Part shown: positions 46,522 through 56,369 of the stretch, in pieces
How positions within the stretch are numbered: the first letter of the stretch is position 1
Layout of the letters: the number at the start of each line of letters is the position of its first letter
Source of the DNA: Ignavibacteria bacterium
GTDB lineage: Bacteria > Bacteroidota > Ignavibacteria > Kapaibacteriales > Kapaibacteriaceae
Direction of reading: 5' to 3'
Length of the DNA: 64,000 nucleotides
Assembly (NCBI GenBank): GCA_015709655.1
Contig: CP054181.1
Location: 1,360,207-1,424,206, forward strand
Translations under genes and position numbers: made by a program
Notes under the pieces: model-generated
Database searches by the model: none
What the model saw: only the letters and a program-made list of their open reading frames with translations
What the model was told of the DNA's origin: nothing

Positions 46522-48546
46522 TTACTGGATAGCTATCAGGCGAGTAACACCGTAGAGCTCAAGGCCGCTCTCAGAGGTCACCACCAGCCTGATATAGTAC
46601 TCACCACGCTGTAATAACAGGTTGCCCGGAGCGCTGCCAACAACCCACTCCCGGATACCGTTGCTGACGTCGGACGTAAGGTTTGCAACAACCTTTCCTG
46701 CAGGGTTGGCTATGTACATCGTCACCCCGTTGTTGGGTACGTTTATAATCCGAATTGTCCCCGTAGTCAGCACCGGGTTGGGCTGAACGGTAATATCAAG
46801 GGAATCCTGCAGTGTGTTTACGTAACGGGCCTTGCCGTTATACTTCCAAACATTGCTTACCAGGAGCAAACCACTGGATAGGTTCCAGCTCGCAACTGTG
46901 GTACTGTCCGGCGGATCGGCTTCAAACCGTACAGCAAGAATGCTGGAGTCTGAATCTCCCATGGTGACTACACCGTTAATTCGACCTATCTCGACGGCAG
47001 AATCTGGTGACATTAATACTGCGTTGGCAGTTGGAATGATCGTTCTGATTGTCCCGCTCTCCCGCTTAATGCTTTGATTGCTTTCGGGCAATACCACAAA
47101 CAGCGTGGGGTTGTATGAAACAGAGATGCTAAAACCTGGAAGTTCAAACGGAATATCCAGCGGTTGTGATGCAGTTGCCCGAACAACAAACGCCGTTGTA
47201 TCGCCAATCCGGCTCTGTACGGTATCGATCCACACCATCACCGATACCGGGCGCGGCTTCATGAACACCTTAACCTTAATAAGCGTACTATCTGCATACC
47301 GCTTGTTGACACTACGGTAAAGCATAAATTCACGAACAAGGAATGGTTGATACGTTGTAGGACTGACAGTAAATTTTACTACGATATCGGTACTGCTGAT
47401 GCTCTCGATTTCTGCTACTACGGGTGCCAACTCATCCGGTATGATCTGGTACTCAAAAGTCTGCCGGGGCTTTATGGGAAGTATTACCGACATTGTTTTC
47501 GTTTCCGGGCGGCCAGCCACAACGTCAGCAAACACCAGCGCTGCCTCCGGGGTTTGTTGTTCTGCCGTTGCTTTTATAATCCACCGAATGGTGTCGGTGG
47601 CATCCCCCTGTGAGTTCAGTCTCGCCAGGACCAAGGTGTCGGCATACGTTCCTGCCGCTACCGGTTTAAATCCTGCAGCTAATATGATGTTGCTGTTCTT
47701 ATCGGTAAAGGGCTGGTTATTACCAGTTAGTAGCACAGTAAACGGTAGATCAGGTGACTGCAGGATCTTGTACACCGAAAGTGGAACTCTGGGTGTGTGA
47801 GTAAGCTGAACGAATGCAGTATCACCGGTAAGTACCGGGGCGATGGTTGACAGTAGTTCTGCTACCTGATACTGTGCCGAACCAAGCATCACTACCGAAA
47901 TGGTTTCTAAGGCAATGTTGTCCTTATACCGTACTATCCGTGTTGTATCTGCATAGCTTCCTGTTACTACCGGCTTGAACAGAAAACGATACTCAAGCGT
48001 GGTTCCGTTTAACGTGAGCGTATCACCAAGACTCACAAAAGGTGCAGACGGTGGTTCAACCTGGCTCCAACTCTCATCTGCGGGTAAATTGGCCATAACC
48101 GGCACAGCGCGGTATGCTGCCGTACCGGGCTCCATGGTACCAAAGTCCAGCACAACTGTCCGTGTAGCCATGTACCCGTAGCCATTAAAACGTAATCTTA
48201 TCGTATCGTCGGAGAGGACAGAGCTGCTGAACAATAAAACGTCCTTAGTAAACTTCCCAACTGTTGTAGGCTCGAAGGTTGATTGTATGGTTAGCTTACC
48301 ATTGCGCACAAATAGACTGTCTGTTGGTGAGGTGATTCTGAAAGGGGCTGGATTATAAAGTTCCGGTTCAAAGGATGCGCCGTCAGCCAAACCCTCGAGT
48401 ACAACAGTTTTTGTTTCAACTTCATTGATAAACGTTGGCGGGAAATTCACAAACAGCGTCTTCATCCTGCCGGTTTCAGCTGATGCATAAATTCCTGATA
48501 CCGTGAGCACAAGGTACGCTGTAATGATAAATTTTTTCGTTGTCAT
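46522..48546 (-). CDS. Large secreted protein with Ig-like repeats and T9SS-like end
   Basis: About 674 residues: signal peptide (FIITAYLVLTVSGIYAS), several beta-sandwich repeats with TIRLRFNGYGY and similar motifs of the abnormal-spindle/choice-of-anchor type, a cohesin-like stretch (FSISVSYNPTLFVVLP) near residue 480, and a C-terminal T9SS-like domain (VQPNPVLTTGTIRI, YIANPAGKVVANL, GEYYIRLV). ATG 48546 is preferred over the upstream in-frame start at 48573. Located with the OmpA-like protein as a probable two-gene operon. Role unknown. Confidence 0.75.
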   Translation of the reverse strand: MTTKKFIITAYLVLTVSGIYASAETGRMKTLFVNFPPTFINEVETKTVVLEGLADGASFEPELYNPAPFRITSPTDSLFVRNGKLTIQSTFEPTTVGKFTKDVLLFSSSVLSDDTIRLRFNGYGYMATRTVVLDFGTMEPGTAAYRAVPVMANLPADESWSQVEPPSAPFVSLGDTLTLNGTTLEYRFLFKPVVTGSYADTTRIVRYKDNIALETISVVMLGSAQYQVAELLSTIAPVLTGDTAFVQLTHTPRVPLSVYKILQSPDLPFTVLLTGNNQPFTDKNSNIILAAGFKPVAAGTYADTLVLARLNSQGDATDTIRWIIKATAEQQTPEAALVFADVVAGRPETKTMSVILPIKPRQTFEYQIIPDELAPVVAEIESISSTDIVVKFTVSPTTYQPFLVREFMLYRSVNKRYADSTLIKVKVFMKPRPVSVMVWIDTVQSRIGDTTAFVVRATASQPLDIPFELPGFSISVSYNPTLFVVLPESNQSIKRESGTIRTIIPTANAVLMSPDSAVEIGRINGVVTMGDSDSSILAVRFEADPPDSTTVASWNLSSGLLLVSNVWKYNGKARYVNTLQDSLDITVQPNPVLTTGTIRIINVPNNGVTMYIANPAGKVVANLTSDVSNGIREWVVGSAPGNLLLQRGEYYIRLVVTSESGLELYGVTRLIAIQ

Positions 48547-48594
48547 GGGTATGATACCCTTACAATCCGCCATTATTGAACAAGTTACAGGGTC

Positions 48595-50667
48595 TTACTG
48601 TGCTTGATCCCGTTTTGCCGTTAATATGCATGTGTCGGCTTTTTGTTCTTGTCCGGTAACCAAACCGCTTCCGCGGATTTTTACTTGGAATCCTGCATCA
48701 TGAAGGATGCTAACCGCCCTGCGCAAGGTTAGTCCGATTACGTTGGGCACATATTCGCCTTTGTGCTTTACGGTATTTACTTCTACTGACGAGCCCCTTT
48801 CCACCATGGTTCCTGCCAGCGGTTTCTGAGTGCCTATCATGCCATACTCGGATGATGTTGTAAGTAACAGGCCGTTCATGGACAGTATGGTATCGGCTGT
48901 TGCCAAAGGCATACCGCGCAGTTCCGGGACCCGTACAGAGTCGGCCTTCATCATGTTCATAATGGTGGTCCGTTCTGAGTCACCAAGCTTTACCATCGTC
49001 ATTGTTTTTTGCACAATTCGTTTAAAGATTGGCGCTGCTACGGTGCCTCCGTAAATACTTGTTTGCGGTTTGTCAAGCAGTACGATCATCGCAACCTGGG
49101 GATTATCTGCAGGGTAGAAACCAACAAACGTTGCTGTATATGCCTGTTTCTGATCATAGCTTCCCTCTACCAGCTGTTTCGATGTCCCCGTTTTACCGGC
49201 AATAGCAAGTCCGGGAATTGCTGCTAGTTTCCCGGTACCGTTTTCAACCACGCCTACCAACATTTTTATAACGGCGTCTGCTGTTGCTGCCGACACCACC
49301 CGGCGAATTGTCTGAGGCTCAAGAACGGTATTTCTACCCCCAGATGAATTCCGGATTTCACGAACGCAGTGAGGTTCCATCATTACACCGCCATTAGCAA
49401 TTGCTGCGTATGCATTTACCATTTGTAGTGCCGTACAAGACAATCCGTAGCCATGGGCCATATAGCTTTGGGTGCCTTCCTTGAACTGGTTTGGTTTTCG
49501 TAGTACACCACGAACTTCACCACGAAGGTCGATACCTGTAGGAATCCCAAACCCAAAGTCACGAACATATTTATAATATTTTCGGCTATCCAACCGCAAT
49601 GCACTGGTAGCAAACACTACATTACTGCTTTGCTCCAATGCAACCTGGAATGTAGTCTTGTTCAGTGGGTGATCGTCGCGGATAACATACGGTCCTACAT
49701 GAACAGCACCGCCCAGGCCATCCACCTGATCTGTGGGTTTCAGCACTCCTTCATCGATGAGAGCTGCTGCCGTTATTGCCTTCATTGTTGAACCGGGTTC
49801 ATACTGATCGGTTATTGCACGAATCCGTATTGCATCGTTCGATGCCAGGTCTAATCGCATTGGATTATACGTGGGTATTGAAGCCATTGCCAATACCTCA
49901 CCGGTTGAGGGTATCAGGGCTATAACTGTGCCACTGACGGCACCGGATTCGCGAACTCCGCGCTCAAGCTCCTTTTCGGCAATTCGCTGGAACTCGATAT
50001 CAATGGTGAGTTCCAAACTATGTCCGTTTTGTGGACTGCTTCGTTCAGGGTTCACGCCTGAACGCAGTCTGCCCTTGCCATCACGTTGCATAACCACAAA
50101 ACCACTCTGACCACGCAGAATGTTGTTGTACTGAAGCTCAAGGCCGGTCAGACCGTTGTTATCCAAATCGGTAACGCCAATTAACTGCGCGCACACCGGA
50201 CCGTACAAAAAGTTACGTTTGGGCTCTGTCACGCGGATCAGACCGGGGTCTCGTAAATTTTCAAGATCCGGGAACAGTGATGTGTTTACTCCACGTGCAA
50301 GCCAGACAAAACGCTTTCCAGGTTGCCGAATTTTTTGCAACAGTACATCTGTTGCAATACCCGTAGCCGTGGAAATCAGCTGTGCAATTGTCTCGGGGTG
50401 TTTCACCATTTCGGGGTCAGCCGCAAACGATGTAGTGCGGATCATCCCAACAACTTCTCTGTTGTTCCGGTCAAACAAACTTCCTCTTTCAGCCCGAAGC
50501 TCAACCTTGCTTTCGTACTGTTTTCGGGCGGCGTCACGATACTTGCCGTTATCAAGCACCTGAACCCAAAACAGTCTGCCCAGGATTACAACAAATGCAA
50601 AAGCAAAAATGGCACTAATCAGCCCCGCCCGCCATCGTATGGGATCGTATGCGTTTACACTGTTCAC
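48595..50667 (-). CDS. ftsI: Septal penicillin-binding protein FtsI with PASTA domains
   Basis: 690 residues. One N-terminal transmembrane helix, a dimerisation domain, then the transpeptidase with catalytic Ser in PGSTMKAIT, the SSN motif (EQSSNVVFA) and KTGTSK. Two PASTA-like repeats follow at the C-terminus (VRVPELRGMPLATAD and EYVPNVIGLTLRRAV). It cross-links peptidoglycan at the division site. Its ATG overlaps the ftsL stop by 4 bp. The usual neighbours rsmH and murE are not adjacent. Confidence 0.94.
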   Translation of the reverse strand: MNSVNAYDPIRWRAGLISAIFAFAFVVILGRLFWVQVLDNGKYRDAARKQYESKVELRAERGSLFDRNNREVVGMIRTTSFAADPEMVKHPETIAQLISTATGIATDVLLQKIRQPGKRFVWLARGVNTSLFPDLENLRDPGLIRVTEPKRNFLYGPVCAQLIGVTDLDNNGLTGLELQYNNILRGQSGFVVMQRDGKGRLRSGVNPERSSPQNGHSLELTIDIEFQRIAEKELERGVRESGAVSGTVIALIPSTGEVLAMASIPTYNPMRLDLASNDAIRIRAITDQYEPGSTMKAITAAALIDEGVLKPTDQVDGLGGAVHVGPYVIRDDHPLNKTTFQVALEQSSNVVFATSALRLDSRKYYKYVRDFGFGIPTGIDLRGEVRGVLRKPNQFKEGTQSYMAHGYGLSCTALQMVNAYAAIANGGVMMEPHCVREIRNSSGGRNTVLEPQTIRRVVSAATADAVIKMLVGVVENGTGKLAAIPGLAIAGKTGTSKQLVEGSYDQKQAYTATFVGFYPADNPQVAMIVLLDKPQTSIYGGTVAAPIFKRIVQKTMTMVKLGDSERTTIMNMMKADSVRVPELRGMPLATADTILSMNGLLLTTSSEYGMIGTQKPLAGTMVERGSSVEVNTVKHKGEYVPNVIGLTLRRAVSILHDAGFQVKIRGSGLVTGQEQKADTCILTAKRDQAQ

Positions 50668-51023
50668 GGCTGCAATACTACCGGTGCCTCTTGTGGGGGA
50701 ATCATGCCGAGTTTTTCGGTTGCAATTTTTGTGACACGCTCTGAGCTTTGCAGACGATATGTCTCGTTACGCAGACTTTTGTTTAACGTCTCCAATGAGT
50801 CCACATTCCTTCGCAGTTGTTCGGTTTCTTGTGATAGTTTATTAACGGCGATTACATTACTAACGTACAAAACCGTAGCGGATGCACTGATAAAGAAAAG
50901 AGCAAATAAACTCCACCTATTAATCAGCCGGCGCTGCTTAACAATGGCGGTTGGCTCCTTACCGGGCAGATACGACTGCTCCGGTTCGTGATCTTTTTCT
51001 GGCCCGATGTTAGGATTTGCCAT
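50664..51023 (-). CDS. ftsL: FtsL-like cell-division protein
   Basis: 119 residues: a polar N-terminus, a single transmembrane helix (LFALFFISASATVLYVSNV) and a periplasmic coiled coil (LSQETEQLRRNVDSLETLNKSL) with a conserved-looking KIATEKLGMIPP end. This topology directly upstream of ftsI identifies FtsL, although sequence similarity is low, as usual. It starts right after the metG stop. Confidence 0.82.
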   Translation of the reverse strand: MANPNIGPEKDHEPEQSYLPGKEPTAIVKQRRLINRWSLFALFFISASATVLYVSNVIAVNKLSQETEQLRRNVDSLETLNKSLRNETYRLQSSERVTKIATEKLGMIPPQEAPVVLQP

Positions 51024-53111
51024 TTACCGTACCTCTGCACCGGCACCAACTCCTGTATCCGATGGACCAATCAGGGTAAGAAATCCGTCGCTGTTACTTG
51101 CAGCCAGCACCATGCCCTGTGATTCCATACCCATTAACGTGGCCGGTTTTAAGTTGTAAACCACTACAATCATCTTGCCGACTAAGTTGTCGGGCTTGTA
51201 ATGTTGCGCAATTCCTGCAATGATCTGCCTGCGTTCGGTACCAATCCTGACCTGGAGCTTTAAGAGTTTCTTTGATTTCGGTACGGCTTCCGCCTCCAAA
51301 ATTTCTGCAGTTCTGAGCTGAACCTTCGAAAACAGATCAACGTCAATCAGCATGGATTCCGAGCTTGCAGTATCGTTGGTATTGTTTGTATTGCCCGAAG
51401 CTTCGGTAAGCAGTTCCAGTTGCCGGCGTACTACGTCATCTTCTATCCGATGAAATAAGATGTCGGGCTGCCCAACCGTGTCACCCGGGTTCAGGTGCAC
51501 CTTCCATGCTTCACTCCAAACATTCTTAATATCTTCACCAACTGCTCCGATGCGTTCCTCAAGACCAAGCATGTTCTGAATACTTGCAGCAGCCCATGGC
51601 GTAAATGGTGCCATTAACACTGATACTGTGCCAAGAGCTTCCAGACATCTCTTCAGCGTAGCGGCCGCATCTGAAGGGTCTGTTTTTATTGCCTTCCAGG
51701 GAGCCTTGTCGTTAAAATATTTATTAACGGCCCTGGCTGCATTCATGGCTTCTGTGACGGCATCACGGAAACGGAATGTATCCAGCCGGTCTCCCGCAGC
51801 CTGTGTTGCTTCTTTAAGGGCCTGCAGAAGTACTTCTTCGTGTTCCCCTGATACGACCGTTCCCTCGGGAACAACACCGTTATAGTTTTTATGAACAAAT
51901 AAACTAACTCTGTTCACAAGATTTCCCAGGATAGCGGCTAACTCATTGATTGCTTTTGACTGATAGTCACGCCACGTAAAATCACTATCCTTGGTCTCTG
52001 GCATACTGGTAGTAAGTACGTACCTCAAAATGTCTACATGTTCCTGCTGCGGAAATGCAGCCAGATACTGCTGTACGTCAATTGCCCAGTTCCTGCTCTT
52101 CGAAAACTTCTTCCCTTCCAAATTCAAGAATTCGTTGGCAGGTACCGCTTCCGGCAGAATGTAACCTTCGTTTTCTCTGGTGTGCAGCAGGATTGGGAAT
52201 ATGATGGTGTGGAATACAATATTGTCCTTGCCCAGGAATGCAGTGTACTGCGTATTGGAGTCCTTCCACCACTTCTCCCACTCACCGGGAGTACCTTTGT
52301 CTGATGCCCATCGCTTAGTTGCTGATATATACCCGAGAACTGCTTCAAACCATACATAGAGTACTTTACCGGTGGCACCTTCCACGGGTACGGGAATGCC
52401 CCACTGTAAGTCTCTTGTTGCCGTCCGTGCAGCAAGGCCCTGGTTTAGCCAGGATCTGCTTTGCTGAAGAACATTGTCCTTCCACTCGCCGGCGTGCTGC
52501 TCGATGTACTGTTCAGTCCACTGCTGGAATTCATTGAGTTTAAAGTACCAGTGTTTGGTTTTCTTTACTACGGGTGTCTGACCCGATACTACAGAACGCG
52601 GGTTTTTTAAGTCAAGTTGGTTGTAATATGCTCCACAGCTATCACACTGATCACCGCGTGCTTTATCATAACCGCAATTCGGACACACTCCTTCTACGTA
52701 CCGGTCGGGCAGAAATATTCCTGACTGCTCATCGTAGAACTGATCGTCATCTCGCTCTACCAAAAGCCCCTTTTCAAGCCATGTTGTAAAGAACTCCCTT
52801 GCTGTCTCGGCATGGAGCGGATCGGTTGTTCTGCCAAACACGTCAAAGTCAATTCCAATAGCACGCAGTGCAGTTTCGTTAGCTGTATGGTATTTGTTTA
52901 CTAACTCTAATGGTGTAACTCCTTCCTTCTCGGCTGCTATCGTAATTGCAACTCCGTATTCGTCGGACCCGCACACATAGAGAGTTTCACGTCCTTGAAG
53001 TCTGCAATACCGTGCATAAATATCGGCAGGCAACGTACTTCCTACCACGTTTCCCAGGTGTGTTATGCCGCTTGCGTAGGGCAAGGCAGATGTTATTAAA
53101 TATCGTTTCAT
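51024..53111 (-). CDS. metG: Methionyl-tRNA synthetase
   Basis: 695 residues. Class I synthetase: HIGH-like HLGN in YASGITHLGNVVG, the zinc-binding CPNCGYDKARGDQCDSC, the KFSKS loop in EGKKFSKSRNWA, and a C-terminal tRNA-binding domain (VQLRTAEILEAEAVPKSKKLL). It charges tRNA-Met. Adjacent ends with ftsL (no gap) and a 4-bp overlap with the DJ-1 gene indicate one long transcript. Confidence 0.97.
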   Translation of the reverse strand: MKRYLITSALPYASGITHLGNVVGSTLPADIYARYCRLQGRETLYVCGSDEYGVAITIAAEKEGVTPLELVNKYHTANETALRAIGIDFDVFGRTTDPLHAETAREFFTTWLEKGLLVERDDDQFYDEQSGIFLPDRYVEGVCPNCGYDKARGDQCDSCGAYYNQLDLKNPRSVVSGQTPVVKKTKHWYFKLNEFQQWTEQYIEQHAGEWKDNVLQQSRSWLNQGLAARTATRDLQWGIPVPVEGATGKVLYVWFEAVLGYISATKRWASDKGTPGEWEKWWKDSNTQYTAFLGKDNIVFHTIIFPILLHTRENEGYILPEAVPANEFLNLEGKKFSKSRNWAIDVQQYLAAFPQQEHVDILRYVLTTSMPETKDSDFTWRDYQSKAINELAAILGNLVNRVSLFVHKNYNGVVPEGTVVSGEHEEVLLQALKEATQAAGDRLDTFRFRDAVTEAMNAARAVNKYFNDKAPWKAIKTDPSDAAATLKRCLEALGTVSVLMAPFTPWAAASIQNMLGLEERIGAVGEDIKNVWSEAWKVHLNPGDTVGQPDILFHRIEDDVVRRQLELLTEASGNTNNTNDTASSESMLIDVDLFSKVQLRTAEILEAEAVPKSKKLLKLQVRIGTERRQIIAGIAQHYKPDNLVGKMIVVVYNLKPATLMGMESQGMVLAASNSDGFLTLIGPSDTGVGAGAEVR

Positions 53112-53656
53112 TCGTACAATACAATATCAGTTGACAGCCACCGGGCAGTTCCTTCGTCCACATATTTCTTGATGATTGCCAAAGCAAATTCAAATGCCGT
53201 GCCTGCTCCGCGACTTGTGATTATTCCATTTTCGTCAACTACTCTATCAGTAACGTAGTTGTAGCCGGTAAACTCATGTTCGAGCGTTGGGTGCGAGGTG
53301 ACTTTTGAGCCACTTTTCAGAAGCTCGAGTTCGTGTAAAACAAATGGGGCTGCACAGATAGCTGCAAGCGGACGTTTTGCGTTACGGTGTTTAACGATAA
53401 GCTGACGCAGTGACTCGTTTGCGAGGAAGTTCTGTACTCCTTGCCTGCCACCGGGAAGAATGATAATATCAAAATCATCGTATTCACCCAAGTCGTCAAT
53501 CGCAGTATCAGGCACTATCCGAACTCCTTTCGAACACGTAATCAGGTGTCCGTCACCGGCCACAGTTACATCGACTCCGGCTCTCCTCATCATATCAATG
53601 ATGATCACGGCCTCCATTGCGTCAGACCCATTTGTGATTGGTACCAGGCAGGTCAT
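53108..53656 (-). CDS. DJ-1/PfpI family protein
   Basis: 182 residues. Features of the DJ-1 subgroup: a conserved Glu in GSDAMEAVIIIDMMRRAG, DIIILPGG, and the reactive Cys in LAAICAAPFVLHE. Members act in stress defence and deglycation or chaperone roles; the exact activity is debated. Its stop overlaps the metG start by 4 bp. Confidence 0.9.
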   Translation of the reverse strand: MTCLVPITNGSDAMEAVIIIDMMRRAGVDVTVAGDGHLITCSKGVRIVPDTAIDDLGEYDDFDIIILPGGRQGVQNFLANESLRQLIVKHRNAKRPLAAICAAPFVLHELELLKSGSKVTSHPTLEHEFTGYNYVTDRVVDENGIITSRGAGTAFEFALAIIKKYVDEGTARWLSTDIVLYE

Positions 53657-53658
53657 TG

Positions 53659-54141
53659 TTAATCAGTACTCCTTAATATGACGGTATGCAGTGGAGTTGG
53701 TCCGATCAGGTTGGGACGTCGAATCGCACCTCCTTCGTGACCGGTAACTACCAGCTGAAAAAGTGATGCTATTCCAATCAGGACAATGCCACTGAACACG
53801 TACCGTTGCAGTTTTTGTGATGGCGGCATGTTAAATAAGTGTAGCATAGCCAGAATAACAGTCATCGAAGTAAGTGTTAGGGCCAACTGCGCTGCCTCTT
53901 CGTGAACGTGAATCTGATCGGCACTGATACCTTTAGCCCCTTTCAATACCTTCTCGGCTGCTTCACCGCTGAAGTTGGCTGGATACGCCATCAGACCGGT
54001 AACAATGTACACGATCAGCCCAACACGACGTACCGTTTTATTCGTTCGCAGAAGTGAAACGATTACAATTCCCAAACCAATCGCAGTACCAACAATCGGT
54101 ATGTGATTTACCAGCAGATGAAACCAAATGGAGTTCATCAT
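53659..54141 (-). CDS. DUF2231-like four-helix membrane protein
   Basis: About 160 residues with four transmembrane segments and conserved His positions (WFHLLVNHIPIVGTAIGLG, IHVHEEAAQLAL, VVTGHEGGAIRRP), similar to DUF2231-type integral membrane proteins. It could bind haem or metal. ATG 54141 overlaps the guaA stop (TGATG), implying coupled translation. Confidence 0.68.
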   Translation of the reverse strand: MMNSIWFHLLVNHIPIVGTAIGLGIVIVSLLRTNKTVRRVGLIVYIVTGLMAYPANFSGEAAEKVLKGAKGISADQIHVHEEAAQLALTLTSMTVILAMLHLFNMPPSQKLQRYVFSGIVLIGIASLFQLVVTGHEGGAIRRPNLIGPTPLHTVILRSTD

Positions 54142-55682
54142 CACTCCCATTCGATAGTGGCAGGGGGCTTTGACGAGATATCATACACCACTCTGTTAAT
54201 GCCACGGACTTCGTTGATAATGCGGTTGCTGATTTGTGCCAGTACCTGGTATGGAAAGTGGTACCAGTCGGCAGTCATCCCGTCCACACCGGTAACTGCC
54301 CGCAACGCACAAACGTGTTCGTAGGTTCGTTCATCACCCATTACACCAACGGTACGCACCGGCAGCAATACGCAGAATGCCTGCCAGATATTGTCGTACA
54401 AACCAGCTTTTCTGATTTCATCAAGAAATATCGTATCTGCCTGTCTGAGGATTTCGGCTTTCTCATGTGTTACTTCACCTGGGATTCTGATGGCCAGACC
54501 CGGACCCGGGAACGGGTGACGGTTGACGAACCAGTCAGGAACGCCCAGCATGCGTCCAACAGCGCGCACCTCGTCCTTAAATAGTTCCCTGAACGGCTCG
54601 ATCAGCTTCAGGTTCATTCGTTCCGGCAATCCCCCAACATTGTGGTGAGTTTTTATGGTTTGTGACGGACCCTTGATGCTGATGCTTTCAATGACGTCAG
54701 GATATAGTGTACCCTGGGCCAGAAACTGTGCGTCGCCAAACTTGGATGCTTCTGCTTCGAACAGTTCAATAAACGTAGTACCAATAATCTTGCGCTTTTG
54801 CTCTGGATCGGTTACTCCCGCAAGACGGGATAGAAATAATTCAGAGCCATCCACCAGATCTACACTGATATTAAAATGTTCCCTAAATAAACTGATTATT
54901 TGGGCACTCTCACCGGCACGCATCAATCCGCTGTCAACATGAATACAGTGAACTTGATTTCCCAGTGCCTTCGAGAGTAGAACGGCAGCAACGGTACTGT
55001 CAACACCACCGCTTAGAGCACAGATAACTCCACCATTGCCGACAGTTGCCTTAATATCTGCTACCGATGCTTCGATAAATGACGCTGCATTCCAGTCAGG
55101 CGCGCATCCGCAAACCGATACAACAAAATTCTTAAGCAGTGTTAGCCCTTCAACGGTATGATGAACTTCTGGATGGAACTGAACTCCCCAAATCTGTTTG
55201 TCGTGGTTAACAATGGCACCGATTTCGGCATTCCTGGTTCGAGCAACTCGGTCAAAGCCTGGAGGAATCTTCGTCAGATGGTCACCATGACTCATCCATA
55301 CTTCCGTAGATGTACTCAAACCTTCAAATAGCCCGGTGGGTGAATCAATCAGCAGCTCAGCCCGACCAAATTCACGGCGTTCTGCCTTTTCAACGGTTCC
55401 ACCGTTAGCCCAGGCGATGAGCTGTAAACCATAACATATTCCCAGCACCGGAACACCCAGATTAAACACATCTGCATTGGGATGCGGAGCGCCCGTTTCG
55501 TACACGCTTTGTGGTCCACCCGAGAGAATAATCCCAGACGGTTGTAATGCCTGCAGGTTTTCTTGTGAAATTGAATAGGGGTGGATTTCGGTGTACACAC
55601 CTATTTCACGAATTCGTCGGGCAATAAGCTGCGTGTACTGCGACCCGAAATCCAGAACCACTATCCTTTTGCCATGTGTCAT
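54141..55682 (-). CDS. guaA: GMP synthase (glutamine-hydrolysing)
   Basis: 513 residues. Class I amidotransferase domain: [15 protein letters not shown], catalytic Cys in [11 protein letters not shown], His/Glu in [12 protein letters not shown] pyrophosphatase domain with the P-loop [15 protein letters not shown], and the dimerisation end [16 protein letters not shown]. It makes GMP from XMP. It overlaps the upstream barrel gene and the downstream membrane gene by a few bases. Confidence 0.97.
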   Translation of the reverse strand: MTHGKRIVVLDFGSQYTQLIARRIREIGVYTEIHPYSISQENLQALQPSGIILSGGPQSVYETGAPHPNADVFNLGVPVLGICYGLQLIAWANGGTVEKAERREFGRAELLIDSPTGLFEGLSTSTEVWMSHGDHLTKIPPGFDRVARTRNAEIGAIVNHDKQIWGVQFHPEVHHTVEGLTLLKNFVVSVCGCAPDWNAASFIEASVADIKATVGNGGVICALSGGVDSTVAAVLLSKALGNQVHCIHVDSGLMRAGESAQIISLFREHFNISVDLVDGSELFLSRLAGVTDPEQKRKIIGTTFIELFEAEASKFGDAQFLAQGTLYPDVIESISIKGPSQTIKTHHNVGGLPERMNLKLIEPFRELFKDEVRAVGRMLGVPDWFVNRHPFPGPGLAIRIPGEVTHEKAEILRQADTIFLDEIRKAGLYDNIWQAFCVLLPVRTVGVMGDERTYEHVCALRAVTGVDGMTADWYHFPYQVLAQISNRIINEVRGINRVVYDISSKPPATIEWE

Positions 55683-56335
55683 TGAACCAGGTTTGTAAGA
55701 TTAAAGTGATACGAAACACCCAGACCACCAGAAATTATCTTCGGGTCGTACGTGGAGTCGAACCCGGCAACCTCCTTAACCATACCCGATACCATGTAAC
55801 CTACCTGAGGAATAATGCTTATCCGGCCGCCTACGAAGTCATAAAGTGGTATCATGCCACCAATTCGAAGTTCAATCATTGGCGACTTAAGATTGTCGGT
55901 TGGTAAATCGGACTTGATTTTTCCGGAGACGTTCGACACCGAGTATGACGACGGGAAACCCAGGGCAACGCCAATTGTGAATCCGCCCATAAAGAACGAA
56001 GGTGCCAGCACAACATACGATGGTTTTATTACCGAAGTATTATCATCGTTGGCAATACTTTCACTTTCGGGACGCATCCTGTACGAATACGTGGAGTAGC
56101 CAATATCCCCCATGATTCCGATGTTCATGTCCTTGTTAAACAGGTACAAAATATTGGCAGAAAAATCGGGTCCTCCATGAAAATTGAAGGCCGTCTTCTG
56201 TCCTTCGGGAATGTTACCCGCATTCACGCCACCTTTAACAACCAGTGACGGGCCAAGCAAGACCTTCTGAGCCATCAGCTGGGATGTTGCAAACACCATA
56301 ACCGTAGCAACGAGCAGTGCAAACAGGTTTTTCAT
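55679..56335 (-). CDS. Outer-membrane beta-barrel protein
   Basis: 218 residues with a signal peptide ([17 protein letters not shown]) and amphipathic strands throughout ([41 protein letters not shown]). Similar in layout to the barrel at 42105. ATG 56335 has AAGGA upstream. Its stop overlaps the guaA start by 4 bp, an odd pairing of a barrel with a purine enzyme. Confidence 0.72.
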   Translation of the reverse strand: MKNLFALLVATVMVFATSQLMAQKVLLGPSLVVKGGVNAGNIPEGQKTAFNFHGGPDFSANILYLFNKDMNIGIMGDIGYSTYSYRMRPESESIANDDNTSVIKPSYVVLAPSFFMGGFTIGVALGFPSSYSVSNVSGKIKSDLPTDNLKSPMIELRIGGMIPLYDFVGGRISIIPQVGYMVSGMVKEVAGFDSTYDPKIISGGLGVSYHFNLTNLVQ

Positions 56336-56369
56336 GACTTTTCCTTTACAAAATGTAAATGATGATGGT

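Noticed and set aside
50323..50991. 222-residue plus-strand frame
   Set aside because: Antisense to the start of ftsI and to ftsL; no recognisable features.
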